A stretch of DNA of 64,000 nucleotides from Clarkia xantiana subsp. parviflora (GCA_036873135.1 JAPTYO010000005.1:8658166-8722165), one strand, 5' to 3'. Shown: positions 40,406-52,212, counted from the stretch's first letter. A program made the numbers and translations. The notes: generated by a model not told the origin, from the letters alone.

Positions 40406-43400
40406 TTAGATTCCAGGGTTATTTTGTTCCTTGCCGTTCAAGTTACTTTTCTGAACTAAGGTATCCAAAGTTCGATCATCCAAAAAGCACTTCTTGTTTG
40501 TTCAAGTTATTGAACGAGGTTGCTGTCCGAGATTCCCATCTTTGCTGACGCTCCCAATTCAATTTTTTGGGTGAGTTCATCATGTCCAACAACACCATCA
40601 TCGTTATAGGATCATCTCGCAAGGATTTGGTGTCGATCAGTGCAACCTCACAACTACCGATCAAATTGAACTCGCAAAACTTTGCTATGTGGCGTGCACA
40701 ATTTCAAACATTGCTAATTGGTCTGGACCTTCAAGGGTTCATCGATGGAAGTTTTTCTTGCCCGAATGTCCAAATTCCCGGTGCAGAGGGCACTACTAAG
40801 GTATCACCCTGACTTTACCTTCTGGAAAAGATAAGACCAACTTTTGTTTCATGCCATAATGCCATCTACATCGGAGCGAGCTATGTCGCTTATTTCTGCG
40901 GCCACCACCTCTAAAAAGGCATGGGACAAGCTTGCCCACGCATATTAGAATCGATCATGTTCCCTCAAGGAACGGCTGGCCATAATTGAAAAGGGTGATC
41001 GATCTGTCACCGACTATCTGCATTCTATAAAAAAATATTGCGTATGACCTCGCTATCATTCATTCACCTCTGGATGATAATCATCTTGTCATCACATTAC
41101 AAGGGCTAGGAGCATTTTAAGGAGGTTGGGGCAACTATTCGTGCAAGGACAACCCGATGAGTTTTGAAGAACTCCGTGAAAAACTAGTTGGCTATGAAAG
41201 CTATTGAAGTCACTCTCACAGCCAACTACACTAAGAGAAGTGGTCAGACCTCATGTTGGAGCAACTCCAACTCTCGTGGCCATCCAAGTCAGTGGTCACA
41301 CCAATATTGGTAGCAGCAACACACTAATAAAGCACAGTAGCAGCAGTACACGCGTCCCAACAATGGAAGTCAGTCCCTACAATGGAGTGTTTCGAGTCCA
41401 AGCTCTAACCGCTGACCTGGTCCACGTCTTATATGTCATTTTTGTGACAAGCCCAGACACTCGGCGAAGACATGCTATCAAATTTAACCTCCGACCAACA
41501 TGATTGCAAACATGGTATCTTAGAGCAAACAAACCGATCTCGAATGGTTGTTAGATTCAGGCGTTTCTCATCATGTGTCAAATGAATTGACAACTTATCC
41601 TTGTCATCCCCCTATGTCGGCCACGATGCGATAGCGGTGGGAAATAGTGTTCAACTCTTGGTTACTCATACTAGTTCTGCTCTAATTTCTTCTTCTAGCT
41701 AGCAATTTCAATCACCTATTATGCTTTTTGTTCCATCGATGACCAAAAAAATGATTTCGGTGAATGATTTTTGTAAGACTACTTTGGCATTTGTCAGAAA
41801 AATTCCTTGTTAATTTTTGGTAAAGGATTTGCGCACGGGGGCGTTAATCATGAGAGGGCAAAGTAATGGCGGGATATACTCGGTGTCGTTCGTCACTTCT
41901 ACCAACCAATGGCGATGACTACTACACCTAGTTCAACCGGTAATTGGCACAAGCGATTTGGGCATCCGTCTTCTCGTGTCGTTCATTTTATTATCAATAA
42001 ATTTCATTTTTCAATAAGGGTTATCACTCCCATTTATGTGAATCTTTTTGTGTTTCTAAGAGTCATCGATTCCCTTTTTCGGAATCAAACATTCTTAGTT
42101 CACAAACTCTTGAATTTATACTCTCGGATGTTTGAGGTCCCTCTCCTATAATATCAATAGATTGTTTTCATTTTTATGTAATATTTGTGGATCACTCTAC
42201 GTGTTATACATGGTTATACCCCAATTGTTCGGAAATCAAATTTTTCGACCGTTTTTATGCAATTTAAAGCGGTTGTTGAAAAATATTTTTAGTCTTCGAT
42301 TTGTGCTCTTTATTCAGATGGTGGGGGGAAACTTGCAAAAGTTTTGGCCGAACAGGGAAACTCTAACTTCAAACAATGGTCTATCTGAGCGTCGTCATCG
42401 ACATATTGTCGAAACTGGTCTTACCTTTACATCATTCCCGATGGAAGTATTGAGCGTTACAAAGCTCGTCTAGTCGCCAAGGGTTTTCATCAACAACCCG
42501 GTCTGGATTTTCATGATACCTTTAGCCCCGTTATCAAACCAACGACAATCCAGGTCGTGCTAAATTTTGCTCTATCTCGTGGCTGGAAAATTCAGCAACT
42601 TGACGTCAACAACGCTTTCTTACAAGGTCGTCTCGAGGATGAGGTATATATGCAACAACCTAGCGGTTTTATTGATCCATCACACGTGTCTCATGTTTGT
42701 CCTCTTCGTAAGGCGATATATGACCTCAAACAAGCACCTTATTCTTGGTTTAATGAACTCTGCTATTTTTGCTTGGTTATGGCTTTGTTAATTCACAATC
42801 CAATAGTTCGGTTGTTTATCCTATGCTCAAAAGACATAACTGTTGGGATCAAGTTTCCGTGACCCTAGCTTTCGGGAATGGAATTCAGGATGTCGCCTTT
42901 CTTTGCTCTCATGGGTATCTATCTTGACCTCGCGGGTACTTAGTTTCCTTTGTGGAGTCTTAGTGCCGTTAACCTGAAAATGGGGTGGGAATTTGCACCT
43001 AATTCCACTCCGAAGCTTAAGTCAGTAATGAAATATGAGAGTAATACTGTAAAAGTATATATTAACAATGAAAATACTCAAGGGTATTGATAGGGGAAGC
43101 TTTTACCGACTTTCGGTGGTGGCATCTTTATTTTGATTGGTTGTTTAGTGGCGGTTACCGAGTTTTTTGATTGGCTAAGGGAGATGGTGATGAATCAGCA
43201 GGTGACAAGTAGGTCACCACGTCATCTTTTCTTAGAGATGAAGGTTTCTCCAAGTAGGTGACAAGTAGGTCGCCACGTTATTTTTTTCCTTAGAATGAGG
43301 GTTTCCTTAGGGAGGCGGTAGCAAGCAGGTTGCCACCTAGATCCTTTCCTTAAGAGGAATGACTTTCTTGAATGTAGTTTGGCTGCTGACACGACTCATA

Positions 43401-44589
43401 CTTTGAGAGGGGGAGTCTTTATCGAGTGGTGTCGCCATTCTTTAAATGTCGTCATGGTTGTCGACTTAAAAGTGATTGTCGATTATTTTTCATTGTCTCT
43501 TCATTCCGGACGTGAGTAGTCGTCGACTCATATTTTGGAGTTCCGACTTTGAACATCCCGAAACGTAATGTGCCGACCTCATACTATCTTGAATCTTAAC
43601 CCAACAATAACCATCTACTTTCTCCTATATGTAGATGATCTTATTGTCATAGGAATTTAACAAGCTGCAGTACGGAAGTTCATTCGTGCCTTGTCGAACC
43701 GGTTTTCACTAAAGGACCTTGGCTCCCTTAAATTTTTTTCTCGGAATCGATGTTCTATCCACCTCGTCTGGTCTCTTCCTCACCTAAAATCAATATATTC
43801 GACGGATCATTGATCGAGACAAGCTAAATGAGTCTAAACTGGTCTCCACGCCACTATCATCCACCTCGGCGCTTATAGCAGGTGATAGTCCTCCAACTAC
43901 CGATGCTCAACTTTATCAGCAATTGGTTGGAGCACTTCAATATCTCACACTCACTCGGCCGGACGTTGCCTATGAGGTCAAGTGACTCTCACAATTCATT
44001 CATGCACCAACCGTTAACCATTGGGCGACAGTCAAATGGGTCATTTGTTACCTAAAGATCACAGTTCATCATGGACTACATTTACATCGTCACACCTCTC
44101 TTCACTTGACTGCGTACTTTGATGCGGACTAGGCTCGTAACACCGATGATTACAAGTCCACAACCGCCTATGTGGTATTCCTCGGTGCAAATCCAATCTC
44201 TTGGTATTCATGCAAGCAAAAGTCTGTTGCCCGCTTTTCCATTGATGCCGAGTACTGCAGTTGCCGATGCTACCTCTGAAACTCCTATGGATTCAATTGC
44301 TCTTATCTGAGCTTGGTATCACTAATGCGTCTCGACCTACCATTTTGTGTGACAACACCGCTGCCAATTACATTTGTGTGAATTCAATATTTCATACCCA
44401 TATGAAATATATTGTGTTTGGGTTTCACTTTGTTAGGGATCTTGTAACCAAGGGTCTCCTCCATGTTAAGCATGTCTTCACTACCAACCAAATAGCGGAC
44501 GGCTTGACCAAGCGACTTCCCAAGGCACGATTTCTATCTCTACGTTTCATGATGTGCGTTTCCGATGGAACCGTCATCTTGCGGGGGCG
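40406..44589 (+). pseudogene. Gag-pol remnant of copia H
   Basis: A copia gag start lies at 40581-40812 (INLPIKLNSQNFAMWRAQFQTLL-type residues, seen as LPIKLNSQNFAMWRAQF). A GAG-pre-integrase motif, WHKRFGHPSSRVV, lies near 41945. The integrase is nearly gone; [10 protein letters not shown] near 42390 is joined to RT residues [20 protein letters not shown] at about 42455, which implies a deletion of the linker. The RT continues ([23 protein letters not shown]) to 42840, is interrupted by a solo LTR, and resumes at 43612 with LLYVDDLIV. RNase H runs at 44110-44560 (ILCDNTAANYIC, HTHMKYIVF, IADGLTKRLP). There are many stops and shifts. Confidence 0.8.
42841..43606 (-). mobile_element. Solo LTR of the element B family inside copia H
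   Basis: It starts TGTTGGGATCAAG and ends CTTAACCCAACA on the plus strand, with an exact duplication ATAAC at 42836-42840 and 43607-43611. Aligned in reverse it matches the LTR at 18068-18872 (GACTTAAG(C/A)TTCGGAGTGGA, CATTCCCGAA, GTTGGGTTA). It is therefore a minus-oriented solo LTR left after recombination between two LTRs of an insertion in the RT gene. Confidence 0.85.
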
Positions 44590-44777
44590 TTATATCTACT
44601 AAGATTAGTTAGCCTATATATATAGGAGACGTTATATTTAGTCATAAAAATATCCAATCTTGTAATCCATATGTTCTATCTTGTAATTATATATATATAT
44701 ATATATACACTAGCATTGGCTGTAATATTAATCATTGAAATCAATACAATACAATTACATAATACAATTACATTATA
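44590..44777 (+). repeat. 3' LTR of copia H
   Basis: It follows GCGGGGGCG (purine tract) and matches the two parts of the 5' LTR. It has lost about 8 bp (ATTAAGGA) just after its first base. It ends CATTATA at 44777 and is followed by the duplication AAGAC. A TA microsatellite lies inside at about 44686-44706. Confidence 0.75.
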
Positions 44778-44782
44778 AAGAC

Positions 44783-45730
44783 CACGTCGGGTCAGGTGGG
44801 TTTATCTACGAAACGAGTGTATAGACGAAAAAGCAGATGCATGGAAAATTGTAGCTAATGATGTAACCTGCAGACCAGATCCTCATGGATGCTATATATT
44901 GCTAGCTAATTTATTTAGTAACCTAATTAAGAATCAACTTCATCATCGTCATATTATATATAACTCATAATTATGATAAGATTTTGCCTGCCAATTTGTA
45001 GAGTAATTATCTACTTTCCTAAATTAGCCAAGTAATAATAAAACTGAAATTCATTAAAAACCCTCTATCTACCATACCAACCTTGGAACCGTCACTTGAT
45101 AGCTACTTCATTATATGTCACATGCCCGGCGGTATTTACATAGAACATATATATATTTGAAAAATTAAAACTTCTAATCTCCTTAATTAACGCTTACCTA
45201 TAGGAAAATAAAACCACAAGATATGGCACGTTTCTATTGGCTTGGTAAGTGCAGTGCAAAAGCAAGGGCAGAGAAAAAGTGGATCCTGTCATTTGGTGAA
45301 CTCAAAGAGCAATCATGAATAGTGTTAATCAGGGGAAAACAAAGTGTCTCTTAAACATTTACAATTCCTCGTTTATTTGTTAGAGTTGAACTGTTTATTT
45401 TTTATTATAAAAGAAAAGGTCAAAATTATGATATATTCTAGAGAAGTCATAAATAATACTAATAATACTGTTTTCTTTAAAAAAAAAAATACGTTTTACC
45501 GATGCTCCGCTACTTTGAGAGGCCAAATCATCATATTTTAGTAATTACTGTAAAGCAGTAACGATCAGCTAAATGGGTTTTCACCACCACCTTTAATGTA
45601 GCAAACATTATATATCATATATTAGGGACTGATAGCATTTATATTACTATATTAATATAATATATAAGAAGAATTATTCTGAAAAGTTCCAATATGCAGC
45701 TGCCAACTGGGATACAACACTTTCTCCTGC
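44783..45730. other. Host intergenic DNA upstream of the glutaredoxin gene
   Basis: AT-rich, with no coding region and no repeat boundary that I can define. It probably contains the distal promoter of the gene at 45909. Short AT-rich ORFs here have no support. Confidence 0.4.
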
Positions 45731-45732
45731 TT

Positions 45733-45740
45733 TATATAAT
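45733..45740 (+). promoter_or_regulatory. TATA box of the glutaredoxin-like gene
   Basis: TATATAAT in CTGCTTTATATAATTCCTG, about 170 bp upstream of the chosen ATG, which would give a 5' UTR of about 140 nt. The leader reads as pyrimidine-rich plant UTR (CATCTCTTCCCCTC) and has no upstream ATG in a strong context after about 45850 except one in another frame. Confidence 0.5.
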
Positions 45741-45908
45741 TCCTGAGTCCCAAGAGAAAAAAGAGTGGGAGGGCGCAAAGAGCTAGCTAATCGATTAGCG
45801 TGTGTAGCTCACCAATCTCCATATCCACATAAGTTTCTTACTTTCAGTGATCCATCTCTTCCCCTCAAAACCTGCATCATCCACCTCGATCTTCATTCAT
45901 CTTCTCCG

Positions 45909-46970
45909 ATGGGCTGCACGAGCTCGAAGCAGCAGCGGTGCCGTAACTGCCGCTCTGAGAGCTCCCCGAAGCGAAAGAGCTGCTCGACCACATACCTCGA
46001 TTGGGAGCGCGAGTTGTCTCAAACAAAGAGCGACAGCTTCCACGTCGTAGCCCTCACCTCGTCCACGTTAGGCTCCTTTCGGCTCGATTTCTCTGGACTA
46101 ACCAACGATAAGGTGCCCGACAAGACTCTGAAAGAGCAGCTCGAGGAGGGACTCGTTGAGGCCAAAGCATGGTCTAATACGATTCGGAAGAAGATTCCCA
46201 AAACCCCGATACGGACCCCGGTTGGAGAAATGGAGATGATCGATGCTCAAGAGCTAATGAAAGGGCTCGAGGATATTAGCCCGTATCGTACCCCGACCCA
46301 CCTCAAAAGTCTCTCCCTCGACGATGACTCGACAAATTTAGGGTTTGAAACCGATGAGTCAAGCTGTGATGGAACCCTAGTGGACTTATGTAGTGAACCT
46401 GATTCTGACACAATAAAGACATCATTGGAAGTTGTCGAGGCGAGAAAGGAGAGGGTGGTGGTTTATTTTACGAGCCTAAGAGGGGTGCGAAAGACATATG
46501 AGGATTGTTGCGACGTGATGGTGATATTGAAGGGCATTGGAGTGCGGATCGACGAAAGGGACATGTCGATGGACTCGGGGTTCAGGGCGGAGCTTAAGGA
46601 GCGTTTGGAGGATCGGACTTTAACGGGTAATCTTCTTCCTAGGGTTTTTGTCGGGACGAGATATATCGGTGGGGCCGAGGATGTTCGGAGACTGCACGAG
46701 GAAGGAAAGCTCGAGAAAGAGCTCGAGGGATGTGAAATGGTGGAAGATGAAGGAGGTAATGGATTTTGCGAGGCGTGCGGAGATGTTAGATTCGTGCCAT
46801 GCGAGACATGTTCGGGTAGCTGTAAGATATATCTCGAAGAAGATAAAGATAAAGATGAAGAAGATGAAGATGATGTTCGAGATGAAGAAGAAGAAGAAGA
46901 TTGTGGATTTCAAAGGTGTCCAGATTGTAATGAGAATGGTTTAACAAGATGTCCAATATGTTGTTACTGA
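45909..46970 (+). CDS. Plant-specific glutaredoxin-like protein (353 aa), CxxC-rich C-terminus
   Basis: A single intact exon. The frame is open upstream to 45765, but I chose the ATG at 45909 because it gives MGCTSSK, a classic N-myristoylation start (Gly2) with a palmitoylatable Cys3, as in relatives. Residues 20-180 are variable and acidic. The glutaredoxin fold spans about 182-275 (RVVVYFTSLRGVRKTYEDC, MVILKGIGVRIDERDMSM, LPRVFVGTRYIGGAEDV). Where redox-active glutaredoxins have CPYC, this has SLRG, as is usual in this plant family, so classical thiol oxidoreductase activity is doubtful. The C-terminus carries paired cysteines at 287/290, 298/301, 337/340 and 348/351, probably binding zinc. 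An acidic stretch (310-331) from a GAA/GAT repeat separates the two pairs. Family: At5g39865-like 'uncharacterised glutaredoxin' proteins. Expected at membranes; partners unknown. Confidence 0.9.
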   Translation: MGCTSSKQQRCRNCRSESSPKRKSCSTTYLDWERELSQTKSDSFHVVALTSSTLGSFRLDFSGLTNDKVPDKTLKEQLEEGLVEAKAWSNTIRKKIPKTPIRTPVGEMEMIDAQELMKGLEDISPYRTPTHLKSLSLDDDSTNLGFETDESSCDGTLVDLCSEPDSDTIKTSLEVVEARKERVVVYFTSLRGVRKTYEDCCDVMVILKGIGVRIDERDMSMDSGFRAELKERLEDRTLTGNLLPRVFVGTRYIGGAEDVRRLHEEGKLEKELEGCEMVEDEGGNGFCEACGDVRFVPCETCSGSCKIYLEEDKDKDEEDEDDVRDEEEEEDCGFQRCPDCNENGLTRCPICCY

Positions 46971-47443
46971 TGATCGGTTTCTACATACAAAAATATTTGC
47001 TTCTAATTTTGTTGCATTATGTAATTTTCTGGGGTTTTTTTGGTATTGATTTCGTTGCATATAATATATGTAAAGCACAATCGTTTGTACGTAGCATGCA
47101 CGTTCTTTTTCCAAAGAACGTCTTGAAGTACGTGTGTTGTAAAAATATTGGTGTGTTATATACAAAATTTTTAAATACTACCGGTGTCTAAAAAGGACAT
47201 TTTTATCGATTTATTACTATTATATTCAGTGTAAGATCATAGCCAGGTCATATATGTATACCGACCCCTAGAATTGAGAAGTTATTATAATCTAAGTAGG
47301 AATGACATAAGTTATTAATTAGTACCTAAACAACGAGAAATTAATAAGTACGCCCTAATTTTTAATATAAGTTATAAATTGTATATCAAAACGGATTATA
47401 ATGGCCATCATATATCGAGAAGTTGAATTATTAAGTTGTGTTT
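46971..47443. other. 3' flank of the glutaredoxin-like gene
   Basis: AT-rich 3' UTR and intergenic sequence. T-rich stretches and TGTTGTAAAAATATTGGTG at about 47138 would suit plant polyadenylation, but no single signal stands out. No other gene is seen. Confidence 0.4.
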
Positions 47444-47452
47444 CCTTTCTAA

Positions 47453-47986
47453 GGGTTAATTATCAAATTGCTAGTCAACGTTTAAGTCCGCGAACAAAAT
47501 TGCTAATTCATGTTTCTTTTCGGACAAATAGCTAGCTCAAGTTTCCCTAAGTAAACAATGGCTAGCTCACGTTCACTTTTCTATTATTTTTTATTGGAAT
47601 TGGCACGTAAATAACTTATAATTATGTAAAATGACTAAAATGTCTCAACACATCATCTTCTAATATTATAGAGACCAATATGCTTAAACTTATTCATTAT
47701 TTAATGGGATCAATTGATTTTGAACGTGGGTACTTTATTTTAACCTAAAACATTACATATATAGGTTGTGTAAAAAATATTAGAAAATTGTTGTTTGGTG
47801 GTATTTTGGTCATCACATGTCGCCCATGTGCCTATTTCGTCAAAAAATAGTAAAAAAATGAACGAAGCTAGCTATTTATTCACTTAAGAGAACAACATAA
47901 GCTAGCTAGCTATTTGCCCGGAACGAAACGTGAGCTAGCAATTTGTTCGTGGACCTAAATGTTGGCTAGCAATTTGATAACTAACC
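47453..47986. mobile_element. Mutator-like MITE (about 534 bp)
   Basis: Its ends are GGGTTAATTATCAAATTGC and the inverse of GGTTAGTTATCAAATTGC. The inverted repeats extend about 80 bp (CTAGTCAACGTTTA/TGGCTAGCAA region, ATTGCTA, GTCCGCGAACAAA). The 9 bp duplication CCTTTCTAA lies at 47444-47452 and 47987-47995. No coding capacity. It shares the GGGTTAATTA terminus with the MITE at 28074. Confidence 0.85.
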
Positions 47987-47995
47987 CCTTTCTAA

Positions 47996-49313
47996 TTTAC
48001 ATTGTAAGCTTATTAGCACTGGGATTATGATGGATCGACTATTTTTTTATACTTTCCGTCTAAAAAGTAGAAATTTAAGTGTTTTTTTTTCTTTTAAATA
48101 AGAAGTTATTAAATTAAATTTGGAAAAGTATATGGAGCACAAATGGATTGAAATGAAATATTATATATTTATTAAGGAGAAATGAACGCATAAGAAAATG
48201 GGAGTTGTTCTTTTTTGTTGAGCAATACAGGTTTCAAGGAATGTTTGTCTAGGAAAAACAATAGATAATATACAATGTGGCTACACTACACTACACCTAC
48301 ATAAAGTATGTCCCCACTAAATATATCTATATATATATATAGAAATGATTGGACATCCGACTAAAAAACCTCCGAATGGCATACACTGTTATATTCAACA
48401 AATTTTGGGGTGATTTTATCACAGATCCATTCGGAGGTTGTAGGAGGTTGGGTTAGGCGTAGCTAGGTGAAGCCGCGGCGGCATCTTCATTTTAACTCAT
48501 AGTGACTTGGGGATAAATAATTATTAAGGACCAAAAATTGAATCGCTAACAATTGAAGATGCATGCATGAAACAAGTAGAGAAGAAGTTAAATGGAAACA
48601 TACATATAGAGATAATGGTGCCAATCCATGCAATTCCATCATCAATCAATAATAAGAGGTAAAATAAAAGGCAACAAAACACACGACACGTGGCTAAAAA
48701 ACAGCATACTATCTATCTATCTAGTTTATATAATTGGGTCCAATCCAATCCAATCCAATTAATCTTGAATGCATGCATTATCTTATCTCTAGCATGCAAT
48801 AATGGTAACATTACAAGCAGCTACGAGACGGTTTGGTTAGGTTTGGCAACAAATCATAATCTCACTTTGGTGCGTGCGACATACTAACAACTAATGCAAC
48901 ACGTACGGTCACCATTTTTATAAATAATAATAGTAATTAACCACCTAACCCAGAAAATGCAGACCCGTGCATATTGGCGCTGTCTAATTTAATTACGAGC
49001 CAGCAAACACAAAAGTAGTTCAATTTATTGTGATATACATCTGCAACTGGCTGCCTAGCTAGCTACTTAATTAGCTAGTATGAATATGGATTAGTTGAGA
49101 ATAAGGGATGAAGGCACTTAAGATATAAATAGGCAATTAAGAAAGGATTGGATTGAAATCACGTGATCATTTCTATTCATTGCCGGCCCAAACTAGCGTG
49201 GATGATGAGATTAATGAAACCCTGTTCATAAAACTAAGGACGACCTGGAGGTAAAAGTTCATGTGCTCATTTTTCTTATGGGAAATATCATCGATAGATC
49301 GATATGGCAATTA
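47996..49313. other. Host intergenic DNA
   Basis: AT-rich, with no gene I can support. It contains a TA microsatellite (about 48328-48342), the 13 bp inverted repeat listed separately, and a short CCAATCCAATCCAAT repeat at about 48740. The ORF at 48690-48887 is low in complexity. Confidence 0.4.
48367..48439. repeat. Perfect 13 bp inverted repeat with a 47 nt loop
   Basis: AACCTCCGAATGG at 48367-48379 and CCATTCGGAGGTT at 48427-48439. GTAGGAGGTTGGG follows. It could be a tiny MITE remnant or a hairpin of unknown role; no duplication was found. Confidence 0.6.
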
Positions 49314-49318
49314 GAGAA

Positions 49319-49632
49319 TGTTTAATTGTAAAGTTTCGGACAGAGCGAAGAAACGGCGCAAACCCTAGCAGAGAAAATAGAGAGAGCAATCAAGGGTTCA
49401 TTAGGTCAATTCCTTCAAATGGTGACCTTCACCCTTAAATATTTAACCGAAACCAAACAATTACAGATTGGTCCAAAGTAATAAAAAAAAGGAACAAAAA
49501 GACCACAAACTTAGTACAAAGTTCATAATGTAACAGGTCAACCGAAACGGGCCAAAACAAAGACTGGGCCTAATACAGACCGACCCAATAATAGTGGACA
49601 CTAATGCGTAGAACCATTTATGGGCCTCAATA
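49319..49632 (-). mobile_element. 3' LTR of copia F (about 314 bp)
   Basis: On the minus strand, the purine tract CTGAGAGGGAG is followed by TATTGAGGCCC at 49632, and the LTR ends AATTAAACA at 49319. It contains AAATATTTAAGGG (minus), a possible TATA-like element. No second LTR is in the window, so the ends rest on the tract and terminal bases. Confidence 0.55.
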
Positions 49633-50765
49633 CTCCCTCTCAGGCTGAACTTTCTGAAAAAAGATCCACCATCTTCAATTTTCTCAACAAGTTGTGATGC
49701 TGAGCCATTGGAAGGGCCTTCGTAAAAACATCTGCCAGCTGACTTGTTGTCTTCAAGTACTTCAGCTTAATAAAACCTGCAGTGACCTGATCCCTGACAA
49801 AATGGCAATCAACTTCTATGTGTTTAGTTCGTTCGTGAAAAACTGGGTTATTTACAATCTGAATTGCCGCTTTATTATCACAATGTAACAAAGCAGGATT
49901 TCCAGAATAAAAATCCAACTCGGAAAGTAAACCTCTTAACCAAATCAATTCATCAACAGTATCATGCATACTTCTATACTCAGCTTCAGCTGATGAACAA
50001 GAAACAGTGGGCTGCTTTTTAAGTTTCCAAGAAACTAAAGATTCACCAACGAAAACACAAAACTCAGTCACAGATTTCCTGGACTCAATACATCTTGCAT
50101 GATCAGAATCACAATAGGCAATAATATCTAAATTACCACTTGAAGACAACAAAATACCTAAACCAGGTTGCTGTTTCAAATATCTCAAAATACGAATCAC
50201 ATCATCAAAATGGGACTTTTTGGGATTTTGCATATGCTGACTAAGATATTGGACATAATATGCAATATCAGGACGAGTAATCCCTAAATACAACAATTTT
50301 CCAATTAATTTTATAGGAAGTTGGATCAGAAAGAACCTTATCATCCTTGTTCAGATTGAGACTTTCATCATATCCTATAGAGGTAAACCTAGCATTTTAC
50401 TCCATAGGAGTACTACTAGGCTTACAACCTAATATACCAGCCTCAGCCAACATTTCCAACACATATTTCCTTTGACAGAGCACAAGTCCATTAGAGGACC
50501 TTGCTACCTCAATGTCTAATAAATATTTAAGATCACCTAAATCCTTCATCTTAAAATTTGTTTGTAAACCAGATTTTAACTCATCAACCAAGACAAAAAT
50601 GTTGCCAGTTATTAGCAAATCATCTATATAAACAAGCAGAATTACGATTTCTTTACCAACTCTCTTTGTAAAAAGAGAGTAATCAAGATGACTTTGCTTA
50701 TAACTAGTTCGAATAAGAGCCTCAGTAAGCTTGAGATTCCATTGCCTGGAAGCCTGTTTCAAACC

Positions 50766-52193
50766 TGTAAACACTCGATTTTGACCCAGACGTAACGACG
50801 TTACACATGATACGTCAAATTCCGGACGCGTTAAGCCACAAAGTCTGCAAAAATGCTCAAGGGAACATTAGGGAAATTATTATAAAATATATTTTAAATT
50901 ATTTCGAATATATTTAATATTTTCTGAATATTTAAAAATATATATATAATAATTAGTTTTTTTTTTTTAGAAAATTATCTGTAAGATATAAATCTCCAGA
51001 TATTATGTTTTATTCAAAAAATAATTATCTGTTAGCATTTTTTATTTAAATTTTATCTGTAATCTAGACTAGGTTTTTAGTATAAATAGGGGTCTAGGTT
51101 TACATTGTAAAGGACACACAGAAAAAAACCACTACAAAGCAATAATACATTATTTCTCGGGGTCTGCGCGATTTTTGTCCTCTAGTGCTCAGAAAACTTT
51201 TTTTTTCTCTCTCTCTCTCTCCCTCACCGGCCCTCATGCTGCAGCCATCACGACCGGCGACTGTAGCCACCTCCGGTCACTCCGTCCTCCGCACCACCAG
51301 ACCCGCCACCGCCAGTTCGACGGTCCGTCCACCTGGCTCGTCCGTTGCCGGAGTTACTCGCTGGATCTTGCACCACCCAGTAGAGATTCGTCGGAGCTGC
51401 TGTGACCGCGTCGGCCTGAATTGTCGTCGCCATTTCCGGAGTTTCTGCGTTGCCTGCCTGTCGACCCGCGCCTCTGTCCTGTCGACCCGCGCCATTGCCG
51501 GAGTTTCCGCTCCGTCCGTCCTTCTCCGGTGTTGTGGCTATCATCTTCTTCAATTAGGTAGTTCCCCCGTCCTAAATTTTTTTTATTTAATTAATAGTTT
51601 ATTATTATTATTTTGTTATTATATTTTCTGTTTTATATTATTATTATTATTTTATTACAATTAATTAATTATTTAAATGTAATTAGTTAGATTTAATTAA
51701 TAGTTTGAATGTAGTTGGTAAAATTGAATTAGTACTTTAAATTTAAAGTGACTAAGTTTAATTTGATAGCATTGTTAAACAGTTTTTTAGTGTTTTAGAC
51801 TTCATTTTTAATAGGAGTTATAGGTCATAATTAATTTTTAGATTTGAGATTATATTTTGTAATATCTTTTGCATATGATGAAATTTGATTAATTTTGACA
51901 TTGTTAGATTAATTTAGTCTAATGTATGTATAAGCAATAAAATTGGCAAATTTGTGAATTGAGTACCGAAAGGGCGTGATTAATTCCATGAGTTTTAATT
52001 CGTAACAGAACCCCCGAACTCGTATTTCTGATCGTAGACTGATTTAATACCTAGGTGATTAATTAGTTATTCGCTTGGGTAATTTAGGATTCTAGTTAGC
52101 CTAATAATTAACTAGTGGCGACTCTTTTCAAAGTGCACGTTTTCAAAACGTTAATCGTCTTAGGTCAGATTTTAGGTCCGACAATTTGGCGAC
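50766..52193 (+). repeat. 5' LTR of element E (1428 bp)
   Basis: The TATA box TATAAATA is at 51081-51088. A GC-rich block (51225-51545) lies about 140 bp downstream of it, followed by about 600 bp of T-rich sequence. R plus U5 would be about 1.1 kb, which is unusually long. ORFs in the GC-rich block on both strands have no recognised domain. Confidence 0.8.
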
Positions 52194-52212
52194 TCTGCTG
52201 GGGAAGTTTTAG
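52194..52212 (+). other. Primer-binding site of element E
   Basis: ATTTGGCGACTCTGCTGGGG directly follows the LTR end GTCCGACA. The type (TGGCGACTC..CTGGGGA) is commonly seen in Ogre-like plant gypsy elements. Confidence 0.65.

Larger units (their letters stand above)
28022..44777 (+). mobile_element. Ty1/copia element H with four later insertions (host of a nest)
   Basis: The outer ends are set by an exact 5 bp duplication, AAGAC, at 28017-28021 and 44778-44782. The LTR termini are TA...TA: the 5' LTR starts TATTAAGG, and both LTRs end CATTATA. The primer-binding site (TGGTATTAGATTCC, close to the initiator-Met form) starts at 29243 but is split by element A. Removing the insertions (28074-29112, 29248-40400 with its internal MITE, and 42841-43606) leaves an element of roughly 4 kb with gag, RT and RNase H remnants. 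Confidence 0.8.

Noticed and set aside
45765..45908. N-terminal extension of the glutaredoxin-like protein to the first in-frame ATG
   Set aside because: The ATG at 45909 gives the family-typical MGC start, and the upstream 48 codons read like 5' UTR.
46648..46944. Overlapping ORF in the glutaredoxin-like gene
   Set aside because: A shadow frame of the conserved coding sequence, Lys/Met-rich from the GAA/GAT repeat.
51185..51664. ORFs on both strands in the GC-rich part of element E's LTR, repeated at 52979-53332
   Set aside because: They are carried by an LTR, overlap on both strands, and show no domain. High GC alone keeps the frames open.
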